The notes below the pieces were generated by a model. It was given only the letters and a program-made list of their open reading frames with translations, had not been told where the DNA came from and did no database searches. The position numbers and the translations under genes are program-made. 64,000 nucleotides of DNA from Bacteroidota bacterium (GTDB lineage Bacteria > Bacteroidota > Bacteroidia > Bacteroidales > Prolixibacteraceae): positions 83,860 through 147,859 of the forward strand of contig JAEYNZ010000029.1 in the NCBI GenBank assembly GCA_023412195.1, given 5' to 3'. Below are positions 7,666-16,461 of the stretch, piece by piece; the stretch's first letter is position 1, and each line of letters starts with the position of its first letter.

Positions 7666-9033
7666 ATGACCAATCCAAGGAATCATCTTGCCTACAAGGT
7701 TTTCATTGTAGAAGATAATAAACTTTATTCCCAGGTATTAAAAAAGCAGCTTATTGACAATCATTATCAGGTGAAGGTTTTTTATAACGGGCGGGATTGC
7801 ATTGCAAGCCTTGAAGAACAACCTGATGTAATAACACTCGACTACACACTTCCTGATATGACAGGCCATGAGGTGCTTAAGGAAATCCAGAAAAAATCAC
7901 CCAATTCTCATGTGATAATTATATCAGCACAGGAGAGTATCAGCACTGCCATCGACCTGATGAAGGATGGTGCCTACGATTATATTATGAAGGCCCCGGA
8001 TACGAGGGAAAAACTTACGAACATTATTAAAAACATTTATGATTCCGATCAGCTTAAACAGGAAAATTCCCGGTTAAAAGATGCTGTCAGGGAGCATTTC
8101 AGTTTCAGGAAACTGATCAAAGGCAACAGCAGGGAAATAGATCATGTTTTTGGCCTCATGGAGAAAGCTGTTCAGACAAATATTTCTGTATCCATCAGTG
8201 GTGAAACAGGAACAGGTAAGGAACTTGTTGCAAAGGGAATTCATTATAATTCAGCCCGCAGTTCAAAACCATTTATTGCGGTAAACGTTTCTGCCATACC
8301 AGAAGGACTGGTGGAAAGTGAATTGTTCGGCCATGAAAAAGGAGCTTTCACAGGTGCTGATTTTAGAAAGCCCGGAAAGTTTGAACAGGCAAATCATGGT
8401 ACTTTGTTTCTTGATGAAATTGCCGATCTCGACCTGAATATACAGGCAAAGCTACTCCGTGTAATCCAGGAACGTGAACTTGTAAGGCTGGGAGGAACTG
8501 AAACCATTACGCTCGATGTTAGAATACTCACAGCTACACATAAAAATCTTGCAACCCTGGTTAATGAGGGAAAGTTCAGGCAGGACCTGTACTACAGGCT
8601 GCTCGGCCTCCCCATAGAATTGCCTCCTTTGCGGCAGCGTGGAAACGATATTATTCTTCTTGCAAAACATTTTGTCAATGAGTTCTGCAAGGAAAACAAC
8701 ATGAATCCCAAAAATATTACTGATGAGGCAAAACAACTGCTCAGAACATATCATTATCCTGGGAACATCCGCGAACTGAAGGCTGTAATGGAACTTGCCT
8801 GCGTTATGACAAACGGAGATAAAATCAAGCCAACGCATCTGAATATGAGTGTGGATGAAAATGTACAGAACCTGCTATCCATGGAAAAATCTTTGGAGGA
8901 ATATAACTTTGATATCATCAAGCACTTCCTGAATAAATATAATCAAAACGTAAGACTTGTTGCGAAAAAACTGGGTATAGGAAAATCAACAATTTACAGA
9001 CTGCTGCAAAAAAAGGAATTCACACTCAATTAG
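7666..9033 (+). CDS. Sigma-54-dependent response regulator, NtrC family
   Basis: 455 aa in three parts. The receiver domain (about 10-125) has phospho-acceptor Asp59 in VITLDYTLPD. The AAA+ sigma-54 activation domain (about 150-375) has Walker A GETGTGKE and the sigma-54 contact loop GAFTGA (ESELFGHEKGAFTGAD). A Fis-type helix-turn-helix (VRLVAKKLGIGKSTIYRLLQ) ends the protein. No histidine kinase is adjacent: the kinase at 9684 is of the HisKA_3 type that pairs with the LuxR-type regulator beside it. A candidate small RNA begins 68 bases after the stop. Confidence 0.93.
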   Translation: MTNPRNHLAYKVFIVEDNKLYSQVLKKQLIDNHYQVKVFYNGRDCIASLEEQPDVITLDYTLPDMTGHEVLKEIQKKSPNSHVIIISAQESISTAIDLMKDGAYDYIMKAPDTREKLTNIIKNIYDSDQLKQENSRLKDAVREHFSFRKLIKGNSREIDHVFGLMEKAVQTNISVSISGETGTGKELVAKGIHYNSARSSKPFIAVNVSAIPEGLVESELFGHEKGAFTGADFRKPGKFEQANHGTLFLDEIADLDLNIQAKLLRVIQERELVRLGGTETITLDVRILTATHKNLATLVNEGKFRQDLYYRLLGLPIELPPLRQRGNDIILLAKHFVNEFCKENNMNPKNITDEAKQLLRTYHYPGNIRELKAVMELACVMTNGDKIKPTHLNMSVDENVQNLLSMEKSLEEYNFDIIKHFLNKYNQNVRLVAKKLGIGKSTIYRLLQKKEFTLN

Positions 9034-9683
9034 TTATTGAGCAATTTTAACTTAATAGAAGCTAAAGTAGCAGATAAATAAAATATTGTTAACTTTACAA
9101 GGCAATACGTTCTGTATTGCTTGTGTGTTTGGGGGTTAATTAAAGGGTGGCTGAAGAGCTGCCCTTTTTTAGTAAGGCTCTTTATCCCCTTCATATATTA
9201 AAGTTGGTTACCATAAACTGATGCCTGGTTTTTCAAATGTTTCCTGTTAAAACCCAATGTCTTGCTTCCGTATTTCTGAATCTTTTGCATATTATTCAAT
9301 CATCATTCTAAATGGATATTATGTCTATACCAGGTACAGTAATAATTGAATTTAATCTGGACCATGTATAGGCATGGTATCTTCCAGGTGTAATGTTAAT
9401 TTATTCAGGAGCAGATTAAAAATGTGAATATTTTCTGCATCTGCTGATACTTTTTAAATAGGGATCGGCTAACATAAAAGTGAAGGAATCCGTCATTTTA
9501 AATGGTTCGATAACGAATCTGACTGCTATAAAAATACTTCCAGAAAATTGGATACCGTTGGAATCATACAGATGGGTGAATAAATTCATTTTTTTACCTG
9601 GGGTCGAATTAAATTTTTAAATACAGATAATTCATTTTTGTTAAGTATTTTCGTAACCGTCAAAACAAAACTGGAATATTCCG
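9034..9683. other. 650-base gene-free region with small RNA copy 1 and a repeat fragment
   Basis: No ORF of interest lies here. It holds the small RNA candidate (9090-9170) and, around 9350-9383, a segment that shares 17 identical bases and a degraded ~33-base alignment with the right end of the palindrome region at 51600. The rest is AT-rich sequence without recognisable structure. Confidence 0.5.
9090..9170 (+). ncRNA. Candidate small RNA, copy 1 (with -7 box)
   Basis: A TAACTTTA -7-like box (9090-9097) is followed after four bases by the hairpin GCAATAC-GTTCT-GTATTGC (9102-9120). Then come a 19-base single-stranded stretch ending in GGGGGTTAA and an intrinsic terminator (stem 9143-9152 with 9157-9166, loop GAAG, T6). 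The 38 bases 9102-9139 are identical to 63654-63691. The terminator stem differs at two positions from copy 2, yet both still pair (T.G and G.T here, C-G and A-T there). Predicted transcript is about 69 nt with no coding potential. I cannot assign it to a known RNA family. Confidence 0.7.
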
Positions 9684-10469
9684 ATGGGAGAAAGTACTGA
9701 AATTGTTCTTGTTTATTTTGTCGGCACCTTTGGCATGGCCATTCTTGCCGGGGCTATTTTTCTCTTTTTTACCACCTACCAGAAACGACTCCTGAAAAAG
9801 GAGCTGGAGATAAACAAGATCAAAACGCGGCAGCAGGAGGAGATTCTTCAAAATACGGTGCTTTCACAGGAAAAAGAGAGAAAACGTATTGCCCAGGATT
9901 TACATGATGAAGTAGGAGCCATGCTTTCAGTGGTTAAACTGAACATTGCCATGGTTGAAAGAAAGTCTGATACCACGGCATCGAAAGAGATTGCCAGTGA
10001 AACAAAGTCGTATCTGGATGAGGTTATTCTGCAGGTCAGAAGGATTTCAAGAGCGTTGCTTCCTCCTTCCCTTGAGAAACTTGGATTACCTGCCGCAGTT
10101 GAAGAACTCGTAAATTGGGTAAACAAAGGCGACCAGGTGGAGGTTGTAATATGGAAAACGGATCATGAGTATCGTTTTGATGGTAAGAAAGAAATGGCCA
10201 TTTTCAGAATTATACAGGAATTGCTTAATAATGCCCTTAAACATGCACAGGCAAGCCGCATTGATATCAAATTGAGGTTTAGCCCTGCGGGACTTGCTGT
10301 TTCAGTCAGTGATAATGGAGTGGGTTTTAATTTGCAGGACAATGGTAAAGCCGGACTGGGTTTAAAGAACCTTGAAAGCCGGGCCCAGATACTTAATGCA
10401 CGGATTAAACTCCGCTCCGCACCCGGAAAGGGTACTTCAGCAGTAATTTTCCTAAAATCGTTAAATTAA
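9684..10469 (+). CDS. Membrane-anchored sensor histidine kinase, HisKA_3 (NarX/DesK-like)
   Basis: 261 aa with one transmembrane helix (about 8-30), a coiled-coil-like linker, the dimerisation/phosphoacceptor domain with His74 in RIAQDLHDEVGAML, and a HATPase_c domain (N box ELLNNALKHA, G1 box DNGVGF, G2 GLGLKNLESRA). There is almost no periplasmic domain, so it probably senses a membrane or cytoplasmic cue or relies on a partner. The response regulator starts 6 bases after its stop, so the pair is one operon. Confidence 0.92.
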   Translation: MGESTEIVLVYFVGTFGMAILAGAIFLFFTTYQKRLLKKELEINKIKTRQQEEILQNTVLSQEKERKRIAQDLHDEVGAMLSVVKLNIAMVERKSDTTASKEIASETKSYLDEVILQVRRISRALLPPSLEKLGLPAAVEELVNWVNKGDQVEVVIWKTDHEYRFDGKKEMAIFRIIQELLNNALKHAQASRIDIKLRFSPAGLAVSVSDNGVGFNLQDNGKAGLGLKNLESRAQILNARIKLRSAPGKGTSAVIFLKSLN

Positions 10470-10475
10470 AGTGAA

Positions 10476-11129
10476 ATGAATAATTCCACTAACATTGTTA
10501 TTGCCGATGATCACAAATTATTTAGAAAAGGGATTAAGGCTCTGTTGGAGGATTTCAGTTTTGTGAACAAAGTATATGAAGCAGAAAATGGTGTGGAACT
10601 TCTGGATCTTCTGAAAGAAACCAGGCCAAGGCCGGATGTTGTTCTTCTGGATATTCAAATGCCGGTAATGGATGGGATTGAAGCACATCAGCAGATCAGG
10701 AAAAAATATCCGCAGCAGAAAGTTCTGATTATTACAATGGAAGCTGATGAGCAGATCATGCTTCACCTGATTTCAGAAGGAGTGAACGGTTACCTGATGA
10801 AGAATGCCGATCCTGAAGAACTGGAAGAAGCAATAAAGCTTGTATTGAAAAATGATTTTTACTTTCCAAAGGAAATCTCTCAGTTGCTGCTCAAGAACGT
10901 TAAACACAGGCAGACAAGGGTGCAACAGTTACCTGATTTGACTGACAGGGAGATGGAAGTGCTCAACCTGATTTGTAAAGAATATACAGGTTTGGAAATT
11001 GCGGAGAAACTTGAAATAAGTTCACGCACCGTAGAAGGGTTCAGAAGGAAGTTGCTTGAAAAAACCAATTGTAAAAACAGTGCCGGACTGGTAGTATATG
11101 CGATAAAGAACAAGCTGGTTTTTATATAA
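10476..11129 (+). CDS. NarL/FixJ (LuxR-type) response regulator
   Basis: 217 aa. The receiver domain has acidic pair D11/D12 and phospho-acceptor Asp59 (VVLLDIQMP). The C-terminal LuxR helix-turn-helix reads LTDREMEVLNLICKEYTGLEIAEKLEISSRTVEGFRRKLLEK. It is the partner of the kinase directly upstream. A repeat-rich, operator-like tract lies 250 bases downstream (11383-11465), but no gene transcribed away from that tract is obvious, so targets are unknown. Confidence 0.93.
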   Translation: MNNSTNIVIADDHKLFRKGIKALLEDFSFVNKVYEAENGVELLDLLKETRPRPDVVLLDIQMPVMDGIEAHQQIRKKYPQQKVLIITMEADEQIMLHLISEGVNGYLMKNADPEELEEAIKLVLKNDFYFPKEISQLLLKNVKHRQTRVQQLPDLTDREMEVLNLICKEYTGLEIAEKLEISSRTVEGFRRKLLEKTNCKNSAGLVVYAIKNKLVFI

Positions 11130-11160
11130 AAAAAAGGGGTTCTGTAAAGAACCCCCAAGG
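11130..11160. terminator. GC-rich hairpin after the response regulator
   Basis: The stem GGGGTTCT / AGAACCCC (11136-11151, loop GTAA) follows a run of eight A. The T-run is therefore on the minus strand; the plus strand continues CAAGGTTTG. It may terminate readthrough from the ppdK side and fold the 3' end of the regulator mRNA. Confidence 0.5.
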
Positions 11161-11465
11161 TTTGAATTTTCAGCCTGTATTTCAGCAGCATTTCAAAGGT
11201 GGAGAGAACGTGCTTCTGGAAGAGTTCATGCTGCTGATATGCTGGAAAGGCCGATCCCCGTGTGTCTAAGTATCCCGGAATAATGAATGGGGTAATATTT
11301 TTTGTCAGTATCCTGCATTTTCAATTATCTTTTTTCTTTTCTTCTTTTACAAATATCTGCAATAAAATATTTGTTTGAAAGAGTGTTTTTACCTGTATAA
11401 AAAACGTAAAAACACCTATAACGACATACGTATTTTTACCTATTCCAATTGCGTAATTTTACGCA
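11161..11465. other. Gene-free region between convergent genes with a TTTTTAC repeat cluster
   Basis: The first 220 bases show nothing I recognise. From 11383 to 11465 there is a dense set of related short motifs. There is an inverted pair GTGTTTTTAC (11383-11392) / GTAAAAACAC (11406-11415), two further (A/T)AAAC-ACCTAT and TTTTTACCTAT units, and the perfect 14-base palindrome GCGTAATTTTACGC (11451-11464). Confidence 0.45.
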
Positions 11466-11499
11466 TAAAAAAAGCTGTCCCGGAAAGGACAGCTTTTAT
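11466..11499 (-). terminator. Intrinsic terminator of ppdK
   Basis: The ten-base stem AAAGCTGTCC (11471-11480) / GGACAGCTTT (11487-11496) is followed on the minus strand by a run of T residues, 22 bases after the ppdK stop. Confidence 0.75.
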
Positions 11500-11520
11500 A
11501 TAAGACTGATATTTACCCGA

Positions 11521-14223
11521 TTATTTAATGTTAGCCTGGGCAGCAGCAACACGTGCAATTGGTACACGGTATGGTGAACAACTTACGTAGTCCATTCCAA
11601 CGCTGTCGCAGAATTTTACTGAAGAAGGTTCTCCGCCGTGTTCACCGCAGATACCAACTTTCAGGTCAGGTTTTGAACTTCTTCCTTTCTCAACACCCAT
11701 CCTTACAAGTTGTCCTACGCCTTCCTGATCCAGGATCTGGAACGGGTCGTTTTTCAGAATTCCTTTTTCAATATATACAGGCAGGAATTTGCCGGCATCA
11801 TCACGGGAATATCCGAAGGTCATCTGGGTAAGGTCGTTGGTTCCGAAAGAGAAAAATTCAGCAACTTCGGCAACTTTATCAGCAGTAAGTGCGGCACGCG
11901 GAACTTCAATCATCGTTCCTACCAGGTAATCAACTTCAGTACCTTTTTCTTCAAACACTTTTTTAGCTGTTTCGTTGATGATGTCAGCCTGAAGTTTATA
12001 TTCCTTCAGCGTACCAATCAGTGGGACCATGATTTCAGGACGTGCATCCACACCTTTTTGTTTCAGGTTTACAGCGGCTTCAATAATTGCACGGGCCTGC
12101 ATTTCTGTAATTTCAGGATAGGTATTTCCTAAACGGCAACCTCTGTGGCCAAGCATTGGGTTAAACTCATGCAGGTCGTCAACAAGAGCTTTTACCTCCT
12201 GTGCAGAGATTCCCATTTCATTGGCCATTTCCTGCTGGTTGGCTTCTTCGTGCGGAACAAATTCATGTAATGGTGGGTCAAGAAGGCGGATGGTAACACC
12301 ATAACCTGCCATTGCTTCCAGGATTCCTTCGAAATCGGCCCTTTGATAAGGCAGCAGTTTCTCAAGAGCCTTACGACGTTCATTTTCTGTTTTTGAAAGA
12401 ATCATTTCACGCATGGCTTTGATTCTTTCACCTTCGAAGAACATGTGTTCTGTACGGCACAGACCAATTCCCTCTGCACCAAATTTACGTGCTATTTGTG
12501 CATCGTTGGGTGTGTCAGCATTGGTACGGACTTTCATGCGGGCGAATTTTTCTGCCAGGTTCATGATTTTGGCAAAGTCGCCGCTCATTTCCGGATTTTT
12601 GGTGGTGATTTTACCTTCATACACTTTTCCGGTAGAGCCATCGAGAGAAATCCAGTCGCCTTCTTTGAATTCTTTCCCTTCGATGGTCATGACGCGGGTT
12701 TTGTAATTGATTTTTACAGCACCTGCGCCTGAAACACAACATTTACCCATTCCACGGGCAACAACAGCAGCATGAGAAGTCATACCACCACGTGCAGTCA
12801 GGATGCCTCTTGCAATGTGCATACCTTCGAGATCTTCCGGCGATGTTTCAACACGTACAAGTATGGAAGCAGGATAATTGGCAGCCTCGTCGGCAAAAAA
12901 TACAACCTGTCCGGTGGCAGCACCAGGTGATGCCGGCAAGCCTTTGGCAAGAAGTTTTGCTGATTTAAGTGCTGAAGGTTCAAATATCGGGTGAAGCAGT
13001 TCATCCAGTTTGTTGGCATCAATCCGGTTCAGAGCTGTTTTTTCATCGATAGAACCTGACTCAAGAAGGTCGACAGCAATTTTTACCATGGCTGCACCTG
13101 TGCGTTTGCCATTACGGGTTTGCAGCAACCACAATTTGCCTTCCTGGATAGTAAATTCGATGTCCTGCATATCTTTATAATGATCTTCAAGCTTCTGTTG
13201 GGTTTCAACCAGCTGCCTGTATATTTCGGGCATTGCTTCTTCCAGAGAAGGATAGTTTGCAGCTCTGTCTTCTTCACTGACTCCCTGCAATTCAGCCCAT
13301 TTTCTTGATCCTGCGAGGGTGACATCCTGTGGTGTACGAATACCGGCAACAACATCTTCACCTTGTGCATCGATCAGATATTCACCGTTAAAAATGTCTT
13401 CACCGGTAGCGGCATCACGTGTAAAGGCAACTCCAGTTCCTGAAGATTTTCCCATATTTCCGAAAACCATTGCCTGTACGTTGACTGCTGTTCCCCATTC
13501 ATCAGGAATTTGCTCCATGCGGCGGTAATAGGTAGCTCTTGGATTATTCCAGCTGTTAAATACAGCAGCAATTGAACCCCATAGTTGTTCCCATGGGTCG
13601 GTGGGGAAATCTTTGCCTGTAACTTTTTTAACGGCAGCTTTAAAACGTCTTACAAGTTCCTGAAGGTCTTCGGTAGTGAATTCGGTATCAAGCTGGATTC
13701 CTTTTTCCTGTTTTAACTCATCAATGATTTCTTCAAAAGGATCATGCTCTTCCTTGCTGGCAGGTTTCATATCCATAACCACATCACCGTACATTTGCAC
13801 GAAACGCCTGTATGAGTCCCATGCAAATCGTGGATTGCCTGATTTTTTTGAAATTCCTTCAACGGCATCATCATTCATACCAAGATTAAGCACAGTATCC
13901 ATCATACCTGGCATGGATGCCCGGGCACCTGAACGTACGGACATAAGACAAGGATTGTCTTTATCACCAAATGTAGTGCCGGTAAGTTCTTCAACCAATG
14001 CTACTGCTTTTTCTACTTCAGGTTTAATCAAATCAAAGGTCTTTTGCTGACCCTGTTCATTGTACATGGTACAGACTTCGGTAGTAATGGTAAATCCCGG
14101 AGGAACCGGTACCCCGATCAAATTCATCTCAGCAAGGTTTGCACCTTTGCCACCCAAAAGGTTTTTCATGTCAGCTTTACCTTCAGCTTTTCCTGCTCCA
14201 AAGGTATATACATGTTTTGCCAT
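11521..14223 (-). CDS. ppdK: Pyruvate, phosphate dikinase
   Basis: This 900-aa enzyme is full length for PPDK. It reversibly converts PEP + AMP + PPi to pyruvate + ATP + Pi. The N-terminal nucleotide-binding domain starts with LLGGKGANLAEM. The phosphohistidine swivel domain carries GGMTSHAAVVARGMGKCC. The C-terminal PEP/pyruvate barrel has the catalytic Cys in GICGEHGGEPSSV. In anaerobic Bacteroidota it often works in the glycolytic direction with PPi. It is monocistronic with its own terminator. A weak -7 box (TACCTTAG on the minus strand, 14278-14271) lies about 48 bases upstream of the ATG. Confidence 0.96.
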   Translation of the reverse strand: MAKHVYTFGAGKAEGKADMKNLLGGKGANLAEMNLIGVPVPPGFTITTEVCTMYNEQGQQKTFDLIKPEVEKAVALVEELTGTTFGDKDNPCLMSVRSGARASMPGMMDTVLNLGMNDDAVEGISKKSGNPRFAWDSYRRFVQMYGDVVMDMKPASKEEHDPFEEIIDELKQEKGIQLDTEFTTEDLQELVRRFKAAVKKVTGKDFPTDPWEQLWGSIAAVFNSWNNPRATYYRRMEQIPDEWGTAVNVQAMVFGNMGKSSGTGVAFTRDAATGEDIFNGEYLIDAQGEDVVAGIRTPQDVTLAGSRKWAELQGVSEEDRAANYPSLEEAMPEIYRQLVETQQKLEDHYKDMQDIEFTIQEGKLWLLQTRNGKRTGAAMVKIAVDLLESGSIDEKTALNRIDANKLDELLHPIFEPSALKSAKLLAKGLPASPGAATGQVVFFADEAANYPASILVRVETSPEDLEGMHIARGILTARGGMTSHAAVVARGMGKCCVSGAGAVKINYKTRVMTIEGKEFKEGDWISLDGSTGKVYEGKITTKNPEMSGDFAKIMNLAEKFARMKVRTNADTPNDAQIARKFGAEGIGLCRTEHMFFEGERIKAMREMILSKTENERRKALEKLLPYQRADFEGILEAMAGYGVTIRLLDPPLHEFVPHEEANQQEMANEMGISAQEVKALVDDLHEFNPMLGHRGCRLGNTYPEITEMQARAIIEAAVNLKQKGVDARPEIMVPLIGTLKEYKLQADIINETAKKVFEEKGTEVDYLVGTMIEVPRAALTADKVAEVAEFFSFGTNDLTQMTFGYSRDDAGKFLPVYIEKGILKNDPFQILDQEGVGQLVRMGVEKGRSSKPDLKVGICGEHGGEPSSVKFCDSVGMDYVSCSPYRVPIARVAAAQANIK

Positions 14224-14782
14224 AAATAGTAATTTATAATTGTTAAGAAAAAATTTTAAAAACAGGTGCGCTAAGGTAATGCTATTTTTTCATTCCTGAA
14301 ACTAATCCTATGTACCATACCGTTTTAAACAAAGTCCAATCCATCAAAATCAGCTTGTTACATATAGGGATGTATATTAAGAAATTGTAAAAAACAACAT
14401 GATCCTGAAGTACCGGATTTGAATTTTGGGCAAATATACAAAATAATAAATCAGCTGAGGTATCAGGTGGTAGTGCAGATCTTTTTGAATATGAATGGTT
14501 AACAATTATTAACTTCATTTTTACCAGTCATGTAATACACTGCCAAAACAGAATCGAATGTTTAAGTTTCAGGATGGTCAGCCTCAAGAAACAAGTCCCT
14601 TATAAAATATGGTTACAGTCAGGTTTAAAATAATATAGGAAATTCTAAACCAGATTCTGTTATACGACCCCCTAAAACCCCCGAAACGGTACTTTAAAAC
14701 AGTACAAGTATGGCAGGATGCTGCTGAAGAGCGTCTTACCCCTTCCTCGGGGGCTTTTAATTAACCATTATACTGACTTTAG
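14224..14782. other. Gene-free region with a GC-rich foldback
   Basis: The region holds the ppdK promoter area and, at 14674-14758, an isolated GC-rich foldback. CCCCCGA (14678-14684) pairs with TCGGGGG (14747-14753) and encloses a smaller hairpin GTACT/AGTAC (14689-14705). The outer stem is flanked by AAAA and CTTTT, so it could end transcripts from either side, including mscS. A 78-codon ORF at 14282-14518 has no features of a real gene. Confidence 0.4.
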
Positions 14783-15715
14783 TTACTCTTCATTTTTTAC
14801 AGAAGCATCTTTAATAGACAATTGCAGGGGATTTATTTCCTCTCCCCAGTAAACAGTGGTATGCGGGAATGGAATTTCTATATTGTTTTTATCGAAGGCG
14901 ATTTTCAAACGCCTGCGATACTCACGTCCTACAGCCCATTGCTGGATGGGTTTGGTTTTAAAACGTGCTTTAATGATCAGGGCACTGTCGTCAAATCTAT
15001 CAATTCCGAAAATTTCGAGTGGCTCAAGAATGCTGGCACTGAAAAGTTCATCATTTTGCAGATCAGCTCCAACTTCCCTCATTACTCTCATCACATTGTC
15101 AACATCTTCCTTATAGGAAATCCTATGATCAAAAACCATTGCCGACCATTCTTTCGTCATGTTTGCCAATGTGTTTATTTTTCCATTTTGGAATATGTGA
15201 ACAACTCCTGCAAAATCACGAAGTGTGATGGTCCTGAGTTCTACTTTTTCAACCGAACCGCCTGTGCCGTTTATAATAGCAACATCACCGGCCCTGACCT
15301 GATCTTCAAGTAAAATAAAGAAGCCGGAAAGGAAATCCCTTACCAGTTCCTGGGCCCCGAAACCTACTGCCAGACCTACAATCCCTGCGCTTGCCAGAAT
15401 GGGGGCAATTTCAACCCCAAACTTTTTTAAAGCGATCATAATAAAAACTGACCACAATATAATAGATGCTATGCCGCTGACAATCCCAATTAATGTTTTT
15501 ATACGTTTTTCTATTTCGGGCAGATTTTCCTTTTCGTTTTTTTCTGCTCTGTGAATGAGAGTCTTTTTAAGTTTGTTCAGGATAAATGATATGATCCGGA
15601 ATGCAACAAACAGGACTATTATGATGATGATTAAGCCAGGCAATTCTGTAATAACCCACTTTTGTCCGCTTGCATAAAGATCTTTCCAAAAGTCGGATGT
15701 AATAACTTCTTCCAT
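14783..15715 (-). CDS. Small-conductance mechanosensitive channel, MscS family
   Basis: 310 aa. Transmembrane helices lie near residues 20-45, 65-90 and 95-130. The pore helix and MscS signature follow in the segment IAPILASAGIVGLAVGFGAQELVRDFLSGFFILLEDQ, and the beta domain contains VRAGDVAIINGTGGSVEKVELRTITLRDFAG. It releases solutes on hypo-osmotic shock. The gene stands alone, divergent from the unknown gene at 15946. Confidence 0.92.
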   Translation of the reverse strand: MEEVITSDFWKDLYASGQKWVITELPGLIIIIIVLFVAFRIISFILNKLKKTLIHRAEKNEKENLPEIEKRIKTLIGIVSGIASIILWSVFIMIALKKFGVEIAPILASAGIVGLAVGFGAQELVRDFLSGFFILLEDQVRAGDVAIINGTGGSVEKVELRTITLRDFAGVVHIFQNGKINTLANMTKEWSAMVFDHRISYKEDVDNVMRVMREVGADLQNDELFSASILEPLEIFGIDRFDDSALIIKARFKTKPIQQWAVGREYRRRLKIAFDKNNIEIPFPHTTVYWGEEINPLQLSIKDASVKNEE

Positions 15716-15945
15716 ATTATTTGATTTTTTATTTATGTGTTAAAAATTTTTTTTGACCAGATGCAATTGCTGTATGTGGGTTAAAATTAATTCTTTTATT
15801 TTTTCTCAACTTAAAAATTATGGCCGAATTCATGATGGGTTAATCAGATTTAATCATTAAGAGATACCATCGTTGGAAATGAGCTGATGATGTGGTTAAA
15901 CTTTTTTGTGTTCGACCTGTCTATAAAAAAGATTGGTCTGATATT

Positions 15946-16365
15946 ATGAAGAAAACATCAGCTTTTACTTTGTTCCTGAACTGGCTTAAGTCTACAGAAA
16001 TGTTTACCCGGCCTTCACGTCAGGTGCCTGGCAGATGGCAGTTATACGAATTTTACCATGAACCGGAGGGCCAGTTAATTCATGTTAAAGAGGAAGCGTT
16101 GAAGGTTGATCATGTTGGTTGGGAGATTGCAATAAGCCGTGATGGACAATTTACACAGGAATCAAATGTTCCGGTTAAAATTTTTAACGGAATAAAAAAT
16201 TGCAAATGGTCGGTTTCAGCAAATTATTTAAAACTCTTCCATCCGGTGAATACCGGAGAATATGAAGAGGTTCAGTTTGCAGTGGTTAAGGGAAACCTCC
16301 GGTTATTAAAAAAAGAGTCAAATGGGGCAATCAGATTTTTTTGCTTTTTCAGAAGAGTAGAATAA
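15946..16365 (+). CDS. Protein of unknown function (lipocalin-like size)
   Basis: From ATG 15946 the protein has 139 aa (MKKTSAFTLFLNWLKS...). An upstream ATG at 15892 would add 18 residues of unlikely composition. It lacks a signal peptide and membrane helices. Alternating hydrophobic stretches with many aromatics (GRWQLYEFYHEPEGQ, WSVSANYLKLFHPV) suggest a beta-rich fold of the kind seen in small lipocalin-like domains. The next gene is a lipocalin-like lipoprotein, which makes this plausible but not proven. I do not recognise the family. Confidence 0.55.
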   Translation: MKKTSAFTLFLNWLKSTEMFTRPSRQVPGRWQLYEFYHEPEGQLIHVKEEALKVDHVGWEIAISRDGQFTQESNVPVKIFNGIKNCKWSVSANYLKLFHPVNTGEYEEVQFAVVKGNLRLLKKESNGAIRFFCFFRRVE

Positions 16366-16461
16366 TTTGAAAAAAAGGTGCTTGCAGAAGATTCTAAAAC
16401 CTACATTTCGATATTGAATTTCTTTTAACTTTGCCAGTAACCATACTGAAAATTAAAATTC

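Noticed and set aside
11130..11160. Plus-strand intrinsic terminator after the LuxR-type regulator
   Set aside because: The hairpin is clear, but the U-run lies on the minus strand; kept only as a hairpin/terminator of uncertain direction.
14282..14518. 78-codon minus-strand ORF between ppdK and mscS
   Set aside because: No start context, no domain-like pattern, AT-rich composition and overlap with the ppdK promoter region.
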